Assembly: GCA_022113835.1 (NCBI GenBank)
Contig: JAILWY010000010.1
Location: 9,137,001-9,201,000, forward strand
Reading direction: 5' to 3'
DNA from: Atopsyche davidsoni
Lineage: Eukaryota > Arthropoda > Insecta > Trichoptera > Hydrobiosidae
DNA: 64,000 nt
The position numbers were made by a program, and so were the translations under genes. The notes beneath the pieces were generated by a model. The model was not told the origin of the DNA, did not search any database, and worked only from the letters and a program-made list of their open reading frames with translations. This document shows positions 1-10,169 of the stretch, one piece after another. How positions within the stretch are numbered: the stretch's first letter is position 1; the number at the start of each line of letters is the position of its first letter.

Positions 1-147
1 TAATTGAATAATGGATAGAAACAATCATATATATTCGTAGCAATTTCAAAAAATGTCATTCTTACTACTAGAGCTACGCTATACAATCAACAACGGTTAT
101 TCAGATCAAATAGCACTTTAAAGTTTTATCTTTATTTCCTGTTGCAG
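1..147. other. AT-rich noncoding lead-in, probable intron end
   Basis: No open frame of note. The segment ends in a pyrimidine-rich stretch closing with TTGCAG at 142-147, a good splice acceptor on the plus strand. If the following exon is real this is the 3' end of an intron whose donor lies outside the window. Confidence 0.4.
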
Positions 148-195
148 ACCTGTCCCGAGGAGCAGCTAACTGATGCCATGCACACGATTTTTTCC
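148..195 (+). CDS. Possible upstream exon of the M13 peptidase gene
   Basis: After the acceptor TTGCAG the sequence opens as TCPEEQLTDAMHTIFS, a 16-codon phase-0 block, followed by a GT at 196-197. A second GT at 208 gives a 60-base alternative that adds VIFF. Joined in frame to the phase-0 exon at 8259, the protein would have a cysteine about 19 residues before the Met-Asn that precedes the conserved PC motif of M13 peptidases. Family members have a Cys-rich lead-in there, but usually with two cysteines and about three fewer residues. The donor GTCATT is weak. It could instead be a chance acceptor. The call rests on position, phase and partial family likeness only. Confidence 0.3.
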
Positions 196-207
196 GTCAT
201 TTTCTTT

Positions 208-2559
208 GTATTAATGACTTGACTTTTTCTATTGTTTTTGTTTGAATTTATATATTTTGAAAAAAATATATAATCTATTTATATTAATTTTCTCTACGAA
301 AAACTATCAACAATGACATTAAAGGTCTAAATGTTTATTTTATAAGATACACTGAAGCATAGAAATAAAGCAATTGATGATTTTAAGCACCTCTAATCAC
401 AAATAAATTTTCTATTCAAAGAGAAGCTTGTGCTGAAGTTCTTATCATTATTAACCAATAAAATAAACTACATCTATTGTGAAACAATTTGCAGGGTCGT
501 CGTCCCCGCTAGCATCTGAGTTGCTCTTTGTGATTTATTTTTTAAAGACAACTGCCAAAAGCCAAAAGATACAAGTAAATTATTTAAAAAAAATACTATT
601 ACAAAACCTTTATTTTCGAGACTTTGGTTTTTCAGTTGTGATTCTCCTATATCCTCAAAATAAATTTTGTGAGTTTATTGATTTTGACAGCTGTGGACCT
701 TTAAATATTATACAATGTTTTTTTCTTACAAATAAACCGAATAAGTTATTTAGATAATACACACAACCAAATTACCCTCCACAGTTTTTTTTTCCTTCAA
801 CACGTTAAAAATATAATTTTTAGTGCACCTGTTACAGCTTCTCGCTACTTCATTGGTTGACTTTTTTTATTCACAATCACTACAGTTGACTTTTTTGCCA
901 TGATTTTGATAGTTATATTTATTCAGCATCAGTTAAATTTTTGGATATCATTGTTTATTTTTTAACAATCTATAATTTGAAATTACAATAATCGTAAATT
1001 ATTATCATCGTTTACTTATAGTATAATATATATATTTGGAAATGAATATTGTGGTTTGAGAATTCGTTTCTGAAACATTCTCTTCAGGAAGTTACATTCG
1101 GAAATGATCAACTTTAAAAATATCTTATTAGCAATCCAGCGTCTGCCCGTTTAAATATTTCACAAGTGGATGTATAGAATTCGTCAGTAATGGTCATATC
1201 ACTAATAGTTTTTAGATATGTATAATGATGGATGCCTACATATTAATAAGCCATGACTCAATGACGTAGGAGATATGAATGTGGAATAAAAACATCACTC
1301 AAAGGGTTGCTGCTTCTACCGTTAATTAAAACGCACTAAGCAAGTGTGACATTATAGGCATGTATGGAAACAACTAGTCTACTTCCAAAAATCGACAAAT
1401 TAATATGATTCCAATAATCCTACCCATTGAGTGATGGATTTCAATATAAGTATTGGATATATTTGGACGCTACATACTCATAAACAATCAATAGTGTGAG
1501 TGCACACAGCAACTTTAGAGATGCAAAGGCCATCCACACACATTAGCTGCATTACCATACATAAATTAAGATAAAGCTGGGCATGTGAGATGTATTCTTA
1601 TACTGAACACATTTTTATTGACCTACAGGTCTGATATAAGTATTTTTAGGAGATATTCCACATTAAGAATACATTTATTTATTTATTTATCTGCAAATTT
1701 GAATACTACAAAAAAATACATTACTCAGGAGTTCACATCATTACTTATACGATATAATAACATTATTATACTAAAGGCGACTTCCTTCCAGTGCATTATA
1801 CATCTTTCTGTTAAGCTGATGAGTTGAAAAGTAATTGATTGGACTAGATTGTTTCCACTTCACGTCTAATTAAATAGTGCATTATGTTGTGGTGTAACTT
1901 AGGAATGTAAGGTATATTGCGGCATAATAAAGTATTTGATTGGATACAGACTGACTGTGAATATTGATATTTCAGTTTTCAAATATGTGATATTTCGATA
2001 AAAATTAATATCGATAATGTTATATAAGCCTGAATCAACATAATGTTCGTGTCATGTGACGGACGTCTTGATAGTGAAAAATGTGTAAAATGCACAAGAA
2101 AATCCACAATTTTAAACCCCAAATAGAAACAATTAATAAGCGTACATAAGATTACACCTTGCGGTTTAAACAGATGTAAAGACTGATTTTTTTATTGGTG
2201 TATAATTCTAATCGATTTTCATTTTAAATAGATAAAAAAAAAACTTTAAATTGAAAAGGTAAAACTTTTCATATTAATAAAAAATTCAAATTATGGAAAA
2301 TATTAATCAAATCATCTAGATATGTAATGAATTTTGATTGAATTAATAATTAAACCGTCGGTTTGTTTGCTAATAATCCTTTTTATTAGACAGTTTTAGT
2401 ATTGGATACTGATTATGTTTATGCACGTGATACATCATACATCGAGTTTGTGGAAATTTGAAACCTTATATTCAATAGCCTTGTGGTGTGAGAAGTACTG
2501 TATTTGAACTCAACAAGTTGTTCTTAAACTTGCAGACATAACTTTTAGTTAGTTTAAAG
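208..2559 (+). other. AT-rich noncoding DNA, probable long intron
   Basis: No coding block, RNA gene or mobile element is recognised. The two short open frames here (479-757 and 1585-1827) are low-complexity and of chance length. It would be the 5' part of an intron of about 8 kb if the exon at 148 belongs with those at 8259 and 8481. Confidence 0.4.
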
Positions 2560-2574
2560 TATATATACATATAT

Positions 2575-2605
<31 letters not shown>
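2560..2605. repeat. TA-rich microsatellite
   Basis: An imperfect (TA)n run with CATA interruptions directly abuts the left end of the mariner derivative. Mariner targets TA dinucleotides, so a TA tract is a natural insertion site. It also means the TA target duplication cannot be distinguished from the tract itself. Confidence 0.85.
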
Positions 2606-3041
2606 TTGGTAGTGTGCAATAATTTTAAGGATTTTTTCGTGAAATTGGAGCATGATTATAAAAAATTGCAACAATATATTATATTCAAAGTATTGTCCAT
2701 CGCTAGCCACTATTTTTTCCCATCTTTCGAGCAAATTATGGATTCCATCCCAAAAGAACTGTTCGTCTTTTGAAGCCAAGAAAGAATCAAGCCAATTTTT
2801 GATACCCTGTTCAGAAGTGAAGCGTATTCCAGAAAGGGCATTCTGCATCGATCGAAATAAGTGGTAGTCGGAAGGGGCATGGTAAGGCGTCGATGTTGAT
2901 GCATGTGCGGGCTTACCCCATGATTTTTTACGCTTCGGGTTGTCGTAGTGAATCTATTTTTCATCATCAGTGACGAAACGATGCAAAAATGACATTTCAA
3001 AATGACATGACAAAATCCTTAAAATTAATGCTCATTACTAA
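2606..3041 (-). mobile_element. Mariner deletion derivative with both inverted ends
   Basis: A 436-base element with 30-base terminal inverted repeats (left begins TTGGTAGTGTGCAATAATTT; the right end read in reverse begins TTAGTAATGAGCATTAATTT; 26 of 30 positions match), flanked by TA on both sides. Read on the minus strand it encodes pieces of a mariner transposase. One is the block around the first catalytic aspartate (HRFVTDDEK followed by an in-frame stop, then IHYDNPKRKKSWGKP). The other is the C-terminal end (APSDYHLFRSMQNAL through ERWEKIVASDGQYFE), which retains the third catalytic aspartate in PSD. The N-terminal DNA-binding half and the region with the second aspartate are missing. 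A full element is about 1.3 kb, so roughly two thirds is gone. It cannot encode transposase but keeps ends that another transposase could recognise. Confidence 0.9.
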
Positions 3042-3900
3042 TATATATAATACCAGCGGATACCCAGCGAATGCTACTACGCTAAATAAAGGAATAAAAT
3101 ACTTTTTTTATTTGTTCGAAAAAAAAAAAAGGAAATTTTGATAAAGTCTTTTATGCAAGGCGCATTCATATTCAATGCTCCGCATGAGCCGTGAATCGTG
3201 TTCTTACAAACAACGTCAAAAAGTATCGGATCTTCATGTTGATTAGGTAGTTCAACAAATATAACACTGTTGATTTGAGTTGGAATAATTTATTCTTTCA
3301 GCCAAATTATATTATGAGCGTGCGGTAAGCCCCGTTTTTACCACTCAATCGAATACATCTAGCATTGCACTTCGCCGTGTATATGATTTTTTTTGTGGCA
3401 GCCTGCATTACAAAACCAATGGCTACGTCATACGTTTTTTTTGTTGGAAGCTTGCATATACGCGAAAATGTTACTGTACCTTTTTTGAAAAGTATTCGCT
3501 GTTTAAATGTTGAAACTTTTGTATAGGAAATGTCAAAAATCTATTTAATTAAATAAACCGAATTTGATTATTAATTGTTTAATTTAAGTGGCCTACAACC
3601 ACCTCAGTATTATTGGCTTTCAAATGAAACTGGTTTGGGGCACATCGGTTCGATGGTTTTTAAGCTAAGCGCAGCCAAATAACCGCCGGTTTTTGATTTT
3701 ATTTTTTATATATATATATAGATTAAAGGAGTGTTACAATAAACTTACAAGAAAAAAAAATAGAATCTGAAGACCTTATATTGTAATATGTAAAATTTAA
3801 TTTAAAATTGCAATCATATCTGCCCATAAGAAAGACAAACACAGGTGTAACTATATTTACATTGTTTAATTGAGCTTCATTAGTCAAGAAGTTTCAGTAT
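3042..3900. other. Noncoding DNA with an imperfect local duplication
   Basis: Positions 3381-3411 and 3430-3460 are diverged copies of the same block: an eight-T run, then GTGG or GTTGG, then a GCCTGCAT or GCTTGCAT core, about 49 bases apart. The flanks have slightly higher G+C than the surroundings. It may be the remnant of an unidentified repeat. No gene is visible. Confidence 0.4.
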
Positions 3901-4100
3901 CGCAGGAGGAGTCGACTTTTCAACGAGACTCGATGAATTAATACGACCTGGCACATTCAGAGCATATCTGGCCGTACCTGGCCACTATGAGAGGAGTTCT
4001 TCGATTTCCATACTTGGTCGCCTGTGCGTGTCGACATCAACTTGACCTCTTACTGTCCAGGCCGAAAAGGTCACGTTAAGCACGACAGAAACTTTCATTT
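3900..4100. promoter_or_regulatory. G+C-richer patch, candidate regulatory element
   Basis: A 200-base block clearly richer in G+C than the AT-rich flanks, without a convincing open frame on either strand. It contains nuclear-receptor-like half-sites, AAGGTCACG near 4068 and TTGACCTC near 4043. Inside a probable intron, an enhancer is one possible explanation; conservation cannot be judged here. Confidence 0.2.
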
Positions 4101-6150
4101 GTGCAGAATGATTTACTCCTAGCTTGTTTTATTTATATAGTTTTTCTTTTGATAATAAGGCTAAAATAACGCAGATCGATTCAGATGTGGGTTAATTTTA
4201 TCGGAAAATATATCGTTGACTATCAAAGACTTTTATCGCGTGACTATTGTAATTGAATTCATTCTCTTTGAATAATAAATATATGAATCGATGATAATAA
4301 TAAAATATTTTATTCATAGAAATAATAAAACTGCTAATACCTCTCATCGGTAGAATGTAATAAGAGAAAAGTATTGATGTACTAACTTTTTAACTAAAAC
4401 CAGTTTATTTTGGAATAAATGTAAAAGTATTACATTATAAAAATAACTTATTTTTTTACCATGTTACGGACAAATTTCTGTGTCTTCTTGTATGTTAATA
4501 ACTTACACACTACTCACGTTCATGCTTGTGCTTAAAAATTCGTTTTAATAAAATTTAGACAAAAAAATACAATTAGTATCAGTTTTGAAAATAAGTTTTA
4601 GTACACTTTAAAATATATAAATATGAAATTTAGAAAGTTTATGCATATTTAAAAATTTATAAATATGTCAGATCATTTTTATTTGTTATGCTTAGTATTT
4701 TAAAGATAAAGAATTTCCATGCAATAAATTTAGAAATGAGTTTCCTTATTATTGATTTCAAAACTCTATATATACATATTCAATCTACTATGGTTAGGAA
4801 TAATCAATTTTTATTGCATAAATGATTCTAACATTTTTATTTAAAATTCAAAAAATAATGAAATATCATTTCGGGGGATTATCAAATGGTTTTATCCGTT
4901 GGAAATAATTCGCTGTAAATAAACATAATAATTATTGAACGATTTAGCCTTTTCATGAGTCTTTCATAATAAAATAAATGACAGTATGGTCAGTTTTGTA
5001 TTGCAAAGGATGGTCCAACAATAACTCTCGGTTTATGATTATTGTCAATTTATTAACTTCTCAGAATATTACGTAGTATTGATACGGAAATCAATATTAT
5101 TTCTGTACTCCATCCGGATGTTTTTTTTTAAATTTATATAATAATCGCATAAATTTTGAAACCTAAAGAAAACATACGAGTTACTGCGAGTTGTGCTATA
5201 GTAGACTTCAGCCTAAACATCTTCTGTTATGATTGTAACAATGAGTAGGCCGAATGCAACTCGGCCCAGGCCGAATGTTTACTCAAACATTTAAGTTGGC
5301 TTGAACTTTGTGTTCGCATATTGCTGTATATCCGAGCTTTAAAAATATACATTCAAATATTTTTCCTCTTTGTAGTCCAGAGTGGGCTGTTTTGAGCTTT
5401 AATTCTGAATATATTCGTACGTCTTAGTAATTTTTACAATTTAACTAATTTTCATTAATTTTGATTATAAAATTTTTGTTGAACAAATTCATGAATTTCG
5501 AATTCAATTAATAAACGGTGTTAATTACACTTTACATTATCAATAACTATATGTCGTTTTCTGTAACTTACGGGAGTAATTCATGTATATATTTTGAGTG
5601 CTCGTCAAATATTGTCTATTTCTCCCAAAATACTTCAAAAATTGATGAAATTATATCTGCAACCATATAAGCTAAAAATTATGATTTTTAATGAATTTTA
5701 AAGAGTTATTTAACTAGAAATATATTTTTTCAGTATCGAAAAAATCGATAGTTAAAAAATAAGTATAACCAAAACCACGATCTGGAAAAATATTGAACTA
5801 GCGGTATCTTTCAGGATATATTTAATTTATTAATTTTTAGTTCAAAGAAAGTTGCGATTCTAACGAAAACCATACAAAATTATGAATGAACATAAAAATT
5901 TGCTTTAACCTTATTTGTTAAATATGTACTAAGCTTTTAAGTTCTATATTTATTTTGTAACGGTGGTCATTATTTTTTATGTATGTCAGTTTTTACTTAC
6001 ACTCAACAAACACAACGTATTTTATTGCTTTGACTAGGATCATAAAACGTTATCACGATGGGCGTTTTGCTTAACTTACGCAATACTATTGGGTCGAAAA
6101 AAACTTTACGAATACTGCAGTAAAACTATTCAAAGGCTCCTTTCTGTAAA
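4100..6150. other. AT-rich noncoding DNA
   Basis: No supported gene or mobile element. A short direct repeat AGGCCGAATG occurs twice near 5246 and 5271 around a TCGGCC core. Otherwise I see only A/T-rich sequence and homopolymer runs. Confidence 0.5.
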
Positions 6151-6159
6151 TATCCAATT

Positions 6160-6300
6160 CTGCCAGTGAAAGCGCGGAGCGAGCTCGCCTCCAAGTACTG
6201 TTCTTACACGGAAGCCGTCAATTATTGACATTCGGCTGTGCGTGCCAGTACCAACGCCAAGTGTGTCCCGAGCGCTATTCACAGATGTTTACATTGGTTG
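6160..6300. promoter_or_regulatory. Palindrome-rich G+C patch
   Basis: Two short perfect palindromes occur in a G+C-richer island: GCGAGCTCGC at 6179-6188 and GTCAATTATTGAC at 6217-6229. The second is nested in a larger hairpin whose outer arms are AGCCG (6213-6217) and CGGCT (6233-6237). No coding frame is evident. It could be a cis-regulatory or structured RNA element within the probable intron. Confidence 0.25.
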
Positions 6301-7726
6301 GTTTTGTTCTTTTACTCTAACAGCTCTATTCAAAGCTTGCCAAAGAGCTAGAGCACTATGCACCATGGAATATGCAGATAAAAGAAATATGACATTTTAA
6401 TGAGCTCTTCATATTGCTGAATGCTCGGAGCAAAAAATATAGATTTCGAAAAATAATAATATAACGTACAACTGTGATCAAATCAAGACTGGTTAATATA
6501 TAATCAACAGAATTAAATATTACCATAATTTGAAAACTTTCTTACGAGTACCACAATGATATGAAATAATCCCACGTCAAATATGATTTTGATACAACGA
6601 CTGATTTCAAATAGTAACAAAAAATAGATATACTTTTTATAATAAACGAAATCAAGCCTATAGCTATTCTGTATTGCACATCGTTTACTTTTATGGTTTC
6701 CAACAGTGAAAAGACTGTTGCGATAAACATCAGATTTTACACCCTCTAATATATTTTTAACAGAATGTTGACTTCTGCTGCCGCTGAATAGGTTGATTAG
6801 AAGACGTTATGTAAATAAAACAGTTGTAAAACAGTATTATAGATTTTAATGTATTATTTATCGTCACAATCGTGTTCCGTGAAGATGCAAATACTCATTT
6901 AGTTTTAAAGCGAAGCGTCATCCATTTAAATAAAATAGTAGATATTTAAGTAAATAAAAATATATAAACAATCTGCCACAAAGTAATGTGATATAAGTAT
7001 GTTCATATGTCTACAATTTTATATTATTTGTTTAAAAAAAAAACTACAGTTTTATTTTCATTACCAAACTATATACTAAATATATATTTCAAATTATGTC
7101 AAAATGACACACAATCCTGCAATATGGCCGTATCAATGCAATTGTTAAGTTTTTAATGCTAGATCTATTTAATAATATAAATTGCTATATATTTAAAGTT
7201 AGTATAATTTTGCATCCTGATTATTTTAAAAAAACTTGTCAAAAACTGACAAAAATGTATTTTTTTAAATGTAATTATATGGGTACATACTTAATAAATA
7301 ATAACAACACATGAGGAATTACTTACCATAATTATGATTTTATTCATTATCTATGATACAATTAGTAGATTTAAAAATCTGATGTTTTTAAATGTTATAT
7401 TCATTATTTTTGATAGTTAGTACTCGGTGGCATATCATTTTGAATAAGAAATAATTAATAAAAGAAAAAAAAAATTGTGAATTTTCAAAGTTTTTATTTT
7501 TATGTTGACAAGTTTCGCTAACTTATATCGTATGCATTTTTAAACGAAGTCAAATCAATATTATTAAATGACTTGATTTTACCAGACAACAGCTAATCAT
7601 TCTTAATCAACAAATTATTTTATTATTTTATTTTCAAACAATGAAGTTTCTTTAAAAGTTAAATTTTTGAAAAAATATAAATTGTAGCTATTTCAAATAA
7701 TGTGAACTGCATTTAGAATATAATAA
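6300..7726. other. AT-rich noncoding DNA
   Basis: Nothing recognisable. The minus-strand 62-codon frame at 6542-6730 is hydrophobic and AT-driven, and I regard it as chance. Confidence 0.5.
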
Positions 7727-8034
7727 TCTACTATAATAATAGCCATTGTGTGTTTATTTGTATGTTTGTATGTATGTTTCATTTTTCCGTTCTGTATAGA
7801 ATATCTTAAAAGATACAACGCTGATTTTTTGCACATAAGTTAAGTAAATTTTTCCGCAGCTATGTGCCGAATTTCAAGACGATAGGATAATATTTTCATT
7901 CATAAACTTTAAAATATGCTTTAGCTAAACTTTAATTATATAATTCACTTCTTCGCCGCGAGATGTCGTTAACCGCGAGAATTTAGACGCATCGTTCATC
8001 AAATTCGTCATTTTGTGACGGGCTACATTACTAG
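7727..8034 (+). mobile_element. Small non-autonomous Helitron
   Basis: The element starts with TC (TCTACTATAATAATAGCC) followed by a GTTTGTATGT-rich head typical of insect Helitrons. It ends in CTAG at 8031-8034. Ten bases before CTAG there is a perfect small hairpin: CGTCA (8006-8010), loop TTTTG, TGACG (8016-8020). The insertion lies between an A (7726) and a T (8035), as Helitrons do, without target duplication. At 308 bases it has no Rep/helicase coding capacity and must have depended on a protein supplied elsewhere. The 3' hairpin and CTRR end are the known replication-termination signal of the group. The start is less certain than the end. Confidence 0.65.
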
Positions 8035-8089
8035 TTAAAACATAATTTTACATTATCTCTTATAATAAAACTACATGTTAACGACATCT
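7961..8089. repeat. 13-base inverted repeat across the Helitron 3' end
   Basis: AGATGTCGTTAAC at 7961-7973 is the exact reverse complement of GTTAACGACATCT at 8077-8089. The left arm lies inside the proposed Helitron and the right arm 43 bases beyond its end. This does not fit one simple insertion; a second overlapping element is possible. Confidence 0.6.
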
Positions 8090-8258
8090 AGCGAATATTT
8101 TTTACATATTATATTTTTTAAAGTAAAGGAACAGCTGATAATATGATTGTATCTTACAGTGCGCTTCGTAGATGGCATTAGTAAAATACTGGAACTATAT
8201 CAATGCAATAAATGCAATTGATATTTTTATAATTAATATTATTGTTTGTTTTTTTCAG

Positions 8259-8388
8259 TATGCAGAAGCAATGAACGAGACTGTAAGCCCTTGTAAAGAC
8301 CCTTGGACATGGGCTTGTGGCCGCTGGCAAAGACAAGCCAGCGTACACAGGACGAACTGGGGCCAACGCGATGATCTTATTCTGCGTG
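8259..8388 (+). CDS. M13 (neprilysin-like) peptidase, internal exon
   Basis: A T-rich tract ending TTTTTCAG (8251-8258) precedes a 130-base exon that opens in phase 0: YAEAMNETVSPCKDPWTWACGRW, continuing with RQASVHRTNWGQRDDLILR in the same frame. The Met-Asn ... PCxD ... ACGxW pattern is the hallmark of the N-terminal lobe of M13 zinc metallopeptidases (neprilysin, ECE), which are type II membrane or secreted ectoenzymes that cleave peptides. Most members read PCxDFYxYACG; here FY is replaced by PW and the next aromatic is W, so this is a diverged paralogue. The exon ends at 8388 before GTACAA, splitting a codon after one base. The next exon supplies AG, giving Glu. The phases agree, which supports both sites. 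The frame read from the upstream ATG at 8172 runs through intron and is not the true start. Confidence 0.85.
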
Positions 8389-8480
8389 GTACAAAACAAT
8401 AATAAAAACCTTAAATAAAATATCTTAGAAATATTTAACAGAAAGTTCATATTAACAGAGAGACTTGTATTTTGTTCCAG
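8389..8480 (+). other. 92-base phase-1 intron of the M13 gene
   Basis: Donor GTACAA at 8389 and acceptor TTTGTTCCAG ending at 8480. The interior is AT-rich with in-frame stops, so it must be removed to join the two exons. Short introns of this size are usual in insects. Confidence 0.8.
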
Positions 8481-8642
8481 AGCTTACCACGCGCCTGAGG
8501 GACATCGTGACTTCCATGGAGGATTTGGAAGATCCGGAAAGTGTGAATTGGAAGTTAAAAACCCTGTACGAGTCATGTATGGCTTTAAATAACATTGAAG
8601 CTGACGACCATGGCCCACTGCTAAAAATCATCAAAGAACTAG
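8481..8642 (+). CDS. M13 (neprilysin-like) peptidase, next internal exon
   Basis: A 162-base exon (54 codons, phase 1 to phase 1) continues the N-terminal lobe: ELTTRLRDIVTSMEDLED, then SVNWKLKTLYESCMALNNIE and ending KIIKELG. The pattern of a helix rich in Leu/Arg, then K-x-x-x-Y-x-x-C-M matches the region in M13 enzymes where the sequence reads KxxxlYxsCMn and leads into the Gly-Gly-Trp-Pro segment. The Cys here is one of the family's structural disulfide cysteines. The exon ends AG before GTATGTG (8643), a strong donor. Reading through instead would stop two codons later (Gly-Met-stop), so a prematurely ended transcript is possible. The catalytic HExxH and ExxxD exons were not found downstream in this window. 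Confidence 0.85.
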
Positions 8643-9529
8643 GTATGTGAATTTAAATTTTTTTCTAATATAAAACGTCACGCAGAAGAATTCTATTAAC
8701 CCAAAATTAGTCACCCCACATCTATTCAAATTATGTAAGCAAATTATATATATAGCAAATTATATTTATAAATTAAGCAAATTATATTTAAGATGTATAT
8801 CTTAAATTACTTTATTCATTGATATTTTAAATAAAAATGTCAATCTTTTGGATCTTCATCATTTTATTGTATTTAGTAAAAACAAAACACCCCAAATACG
8901 ATATGGAAATTTTATAAAAAGTGTAAGGATAGCAATAATAATAAATTATATGAAACGTTGGAAACAACACATAACATCGTATTAGCTAAGTATGAAATGA
9001 TGATTTTATTCAAACATAAATTATTCTAATGAATCATTAATGATTATAGATTTAACATAAAAAGTTTATCGTCTTATGGTAATTTTACATCAAAATATCT
9101 ATTTTATTTTATGAATGCGACCGATTTTGAAGTATCAGTTTAAGGTTGCTTATCGCCTTATATTACATTAGATATAAAAAACCTTATTAAATGCTGAACA
9201 ATGGTTTTTATAGCGCCATATGAGTTGACTTTTAATATGTTTTTTTTAAAATAATTTTAGTAAACAATTTAATATTTTATAACCTATTAATTATATTTGT
9301 AAGTCTGAAGTGTATGCTGCACTAAATTACTAAAGAAAACATTTGTATTATAATATGACGAGTATACATACAATAATGATATAGTAAAAGCGGTGCACAG
9401 AATAAAAAAAAAATTATTGTTCAATACATACTTCAGTAACGCGGACAAAAAAATGACCGCTATAAACTAAGTATTGTATATAATAAATGGTTGAATATTT
9501 ATTTAAATATTTTTGAATAAAATACTTAT
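8643..9529 (+). other. Noncoding DNA downstream of the M13 exons
   Basis: It starts with a good splice donor and is AT-rich throughout. A 17-base unit (core AGCAAATTATAT) is repeated three times at 8736-8791. No next M13 exon (expected to open with a Gly/Trp/Pro-rich segment) is visible. Confidence 0.55.
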
Positions 9530-9612
9530 GTGATTTTCCACATGTTCGTTTTTATTTGTGACCGGTTTCGCCAACCTTTCACGTGGGCATTATCAAACAG
9601 TGAAGATTTATT
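9530..9612 (+). repeat. Dispersed repeat copy A (Penelope-like motif?)
   Basis: The block beginning near ATTTTCCACATGTT and containing TGACCGGTTTCGCCAACC, then TTTCACGTGGGCATTATCAA, recurs in diverged form at 36145-36225. The ACCGGTTTCG ... GGCAT-TATCAA layout resembles the terminal repeats of Penelope-like retroelements in insects, but that family call is from memory of the motif only. The 60-codon open frame here is a by-product. Confidence 0.5.
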
Positions 9613-10123
9613 TGATATATCAATCGAATCAATTACTTTACTACATTGCGTAACAAAAACTACATATTTTTGTAAATTATATTTATTTGATTTACACAAC
9701 TGCCAGCTATAAAATTTGGCTAAAATTCAAGAATAATAAATTATAGTCAGATAATTGTGTTTAGGAGTGGGTTACTTAATAACTTCCAATAAAATTTCGA
9801 ATGGAAATGACGCCTAAGCGGATGCCTTTGCATAATTTAAGATGACACATGAAGCGGGTATGGAATGGTCGGTTGATGATTATGTATCAAATATAAGTTT
9901 TGAATGTATCAATAAATACATCAAATTAAAAAAAAAAACAGTAGCAATGAAGTTAAGCGGTAGATTGAATCAAAAAAACTTAAGATTTGATGCTAAAATT
10001 TATTAAAAAATATTCATTATTTACTAAAAAAAAGCATGTGATTCTGATTAGTTTTATGATTAAATTTAAACATTAAAAACGTTCAATCGAACTTTTTTAA
10101 TGATTATGTATAAAATTTAAGTA

Positions 10124-10166
10124 ATTAAAATATACGTATTACAAAATTAAAATATACGTATTACAA
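10124..10166. repeat. Short tandem duplication, 21-base unit
   Basis: The unit ATTAAAATATACGTATTACAA occurs twice back to back with one base or less of difference. It looks like a recent slippage or patch duplication in AT-rich DNA. Confidence 0.8.
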
Positions 10167-10169
10167 GTT

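Noticed and set aside
8172..8402. Open frame starting at ATG 8172 as a complete small gene
   Set aside because: The first 29 codons are AT-rich intron ending in a splice acceptor; only 8259-8388 is M13-like and it splices to 8481.
8178..8450. Minus-strand 90-codon frame over the M13 exon
   Set aside because: It is the antisense shadow of a recognised exon.
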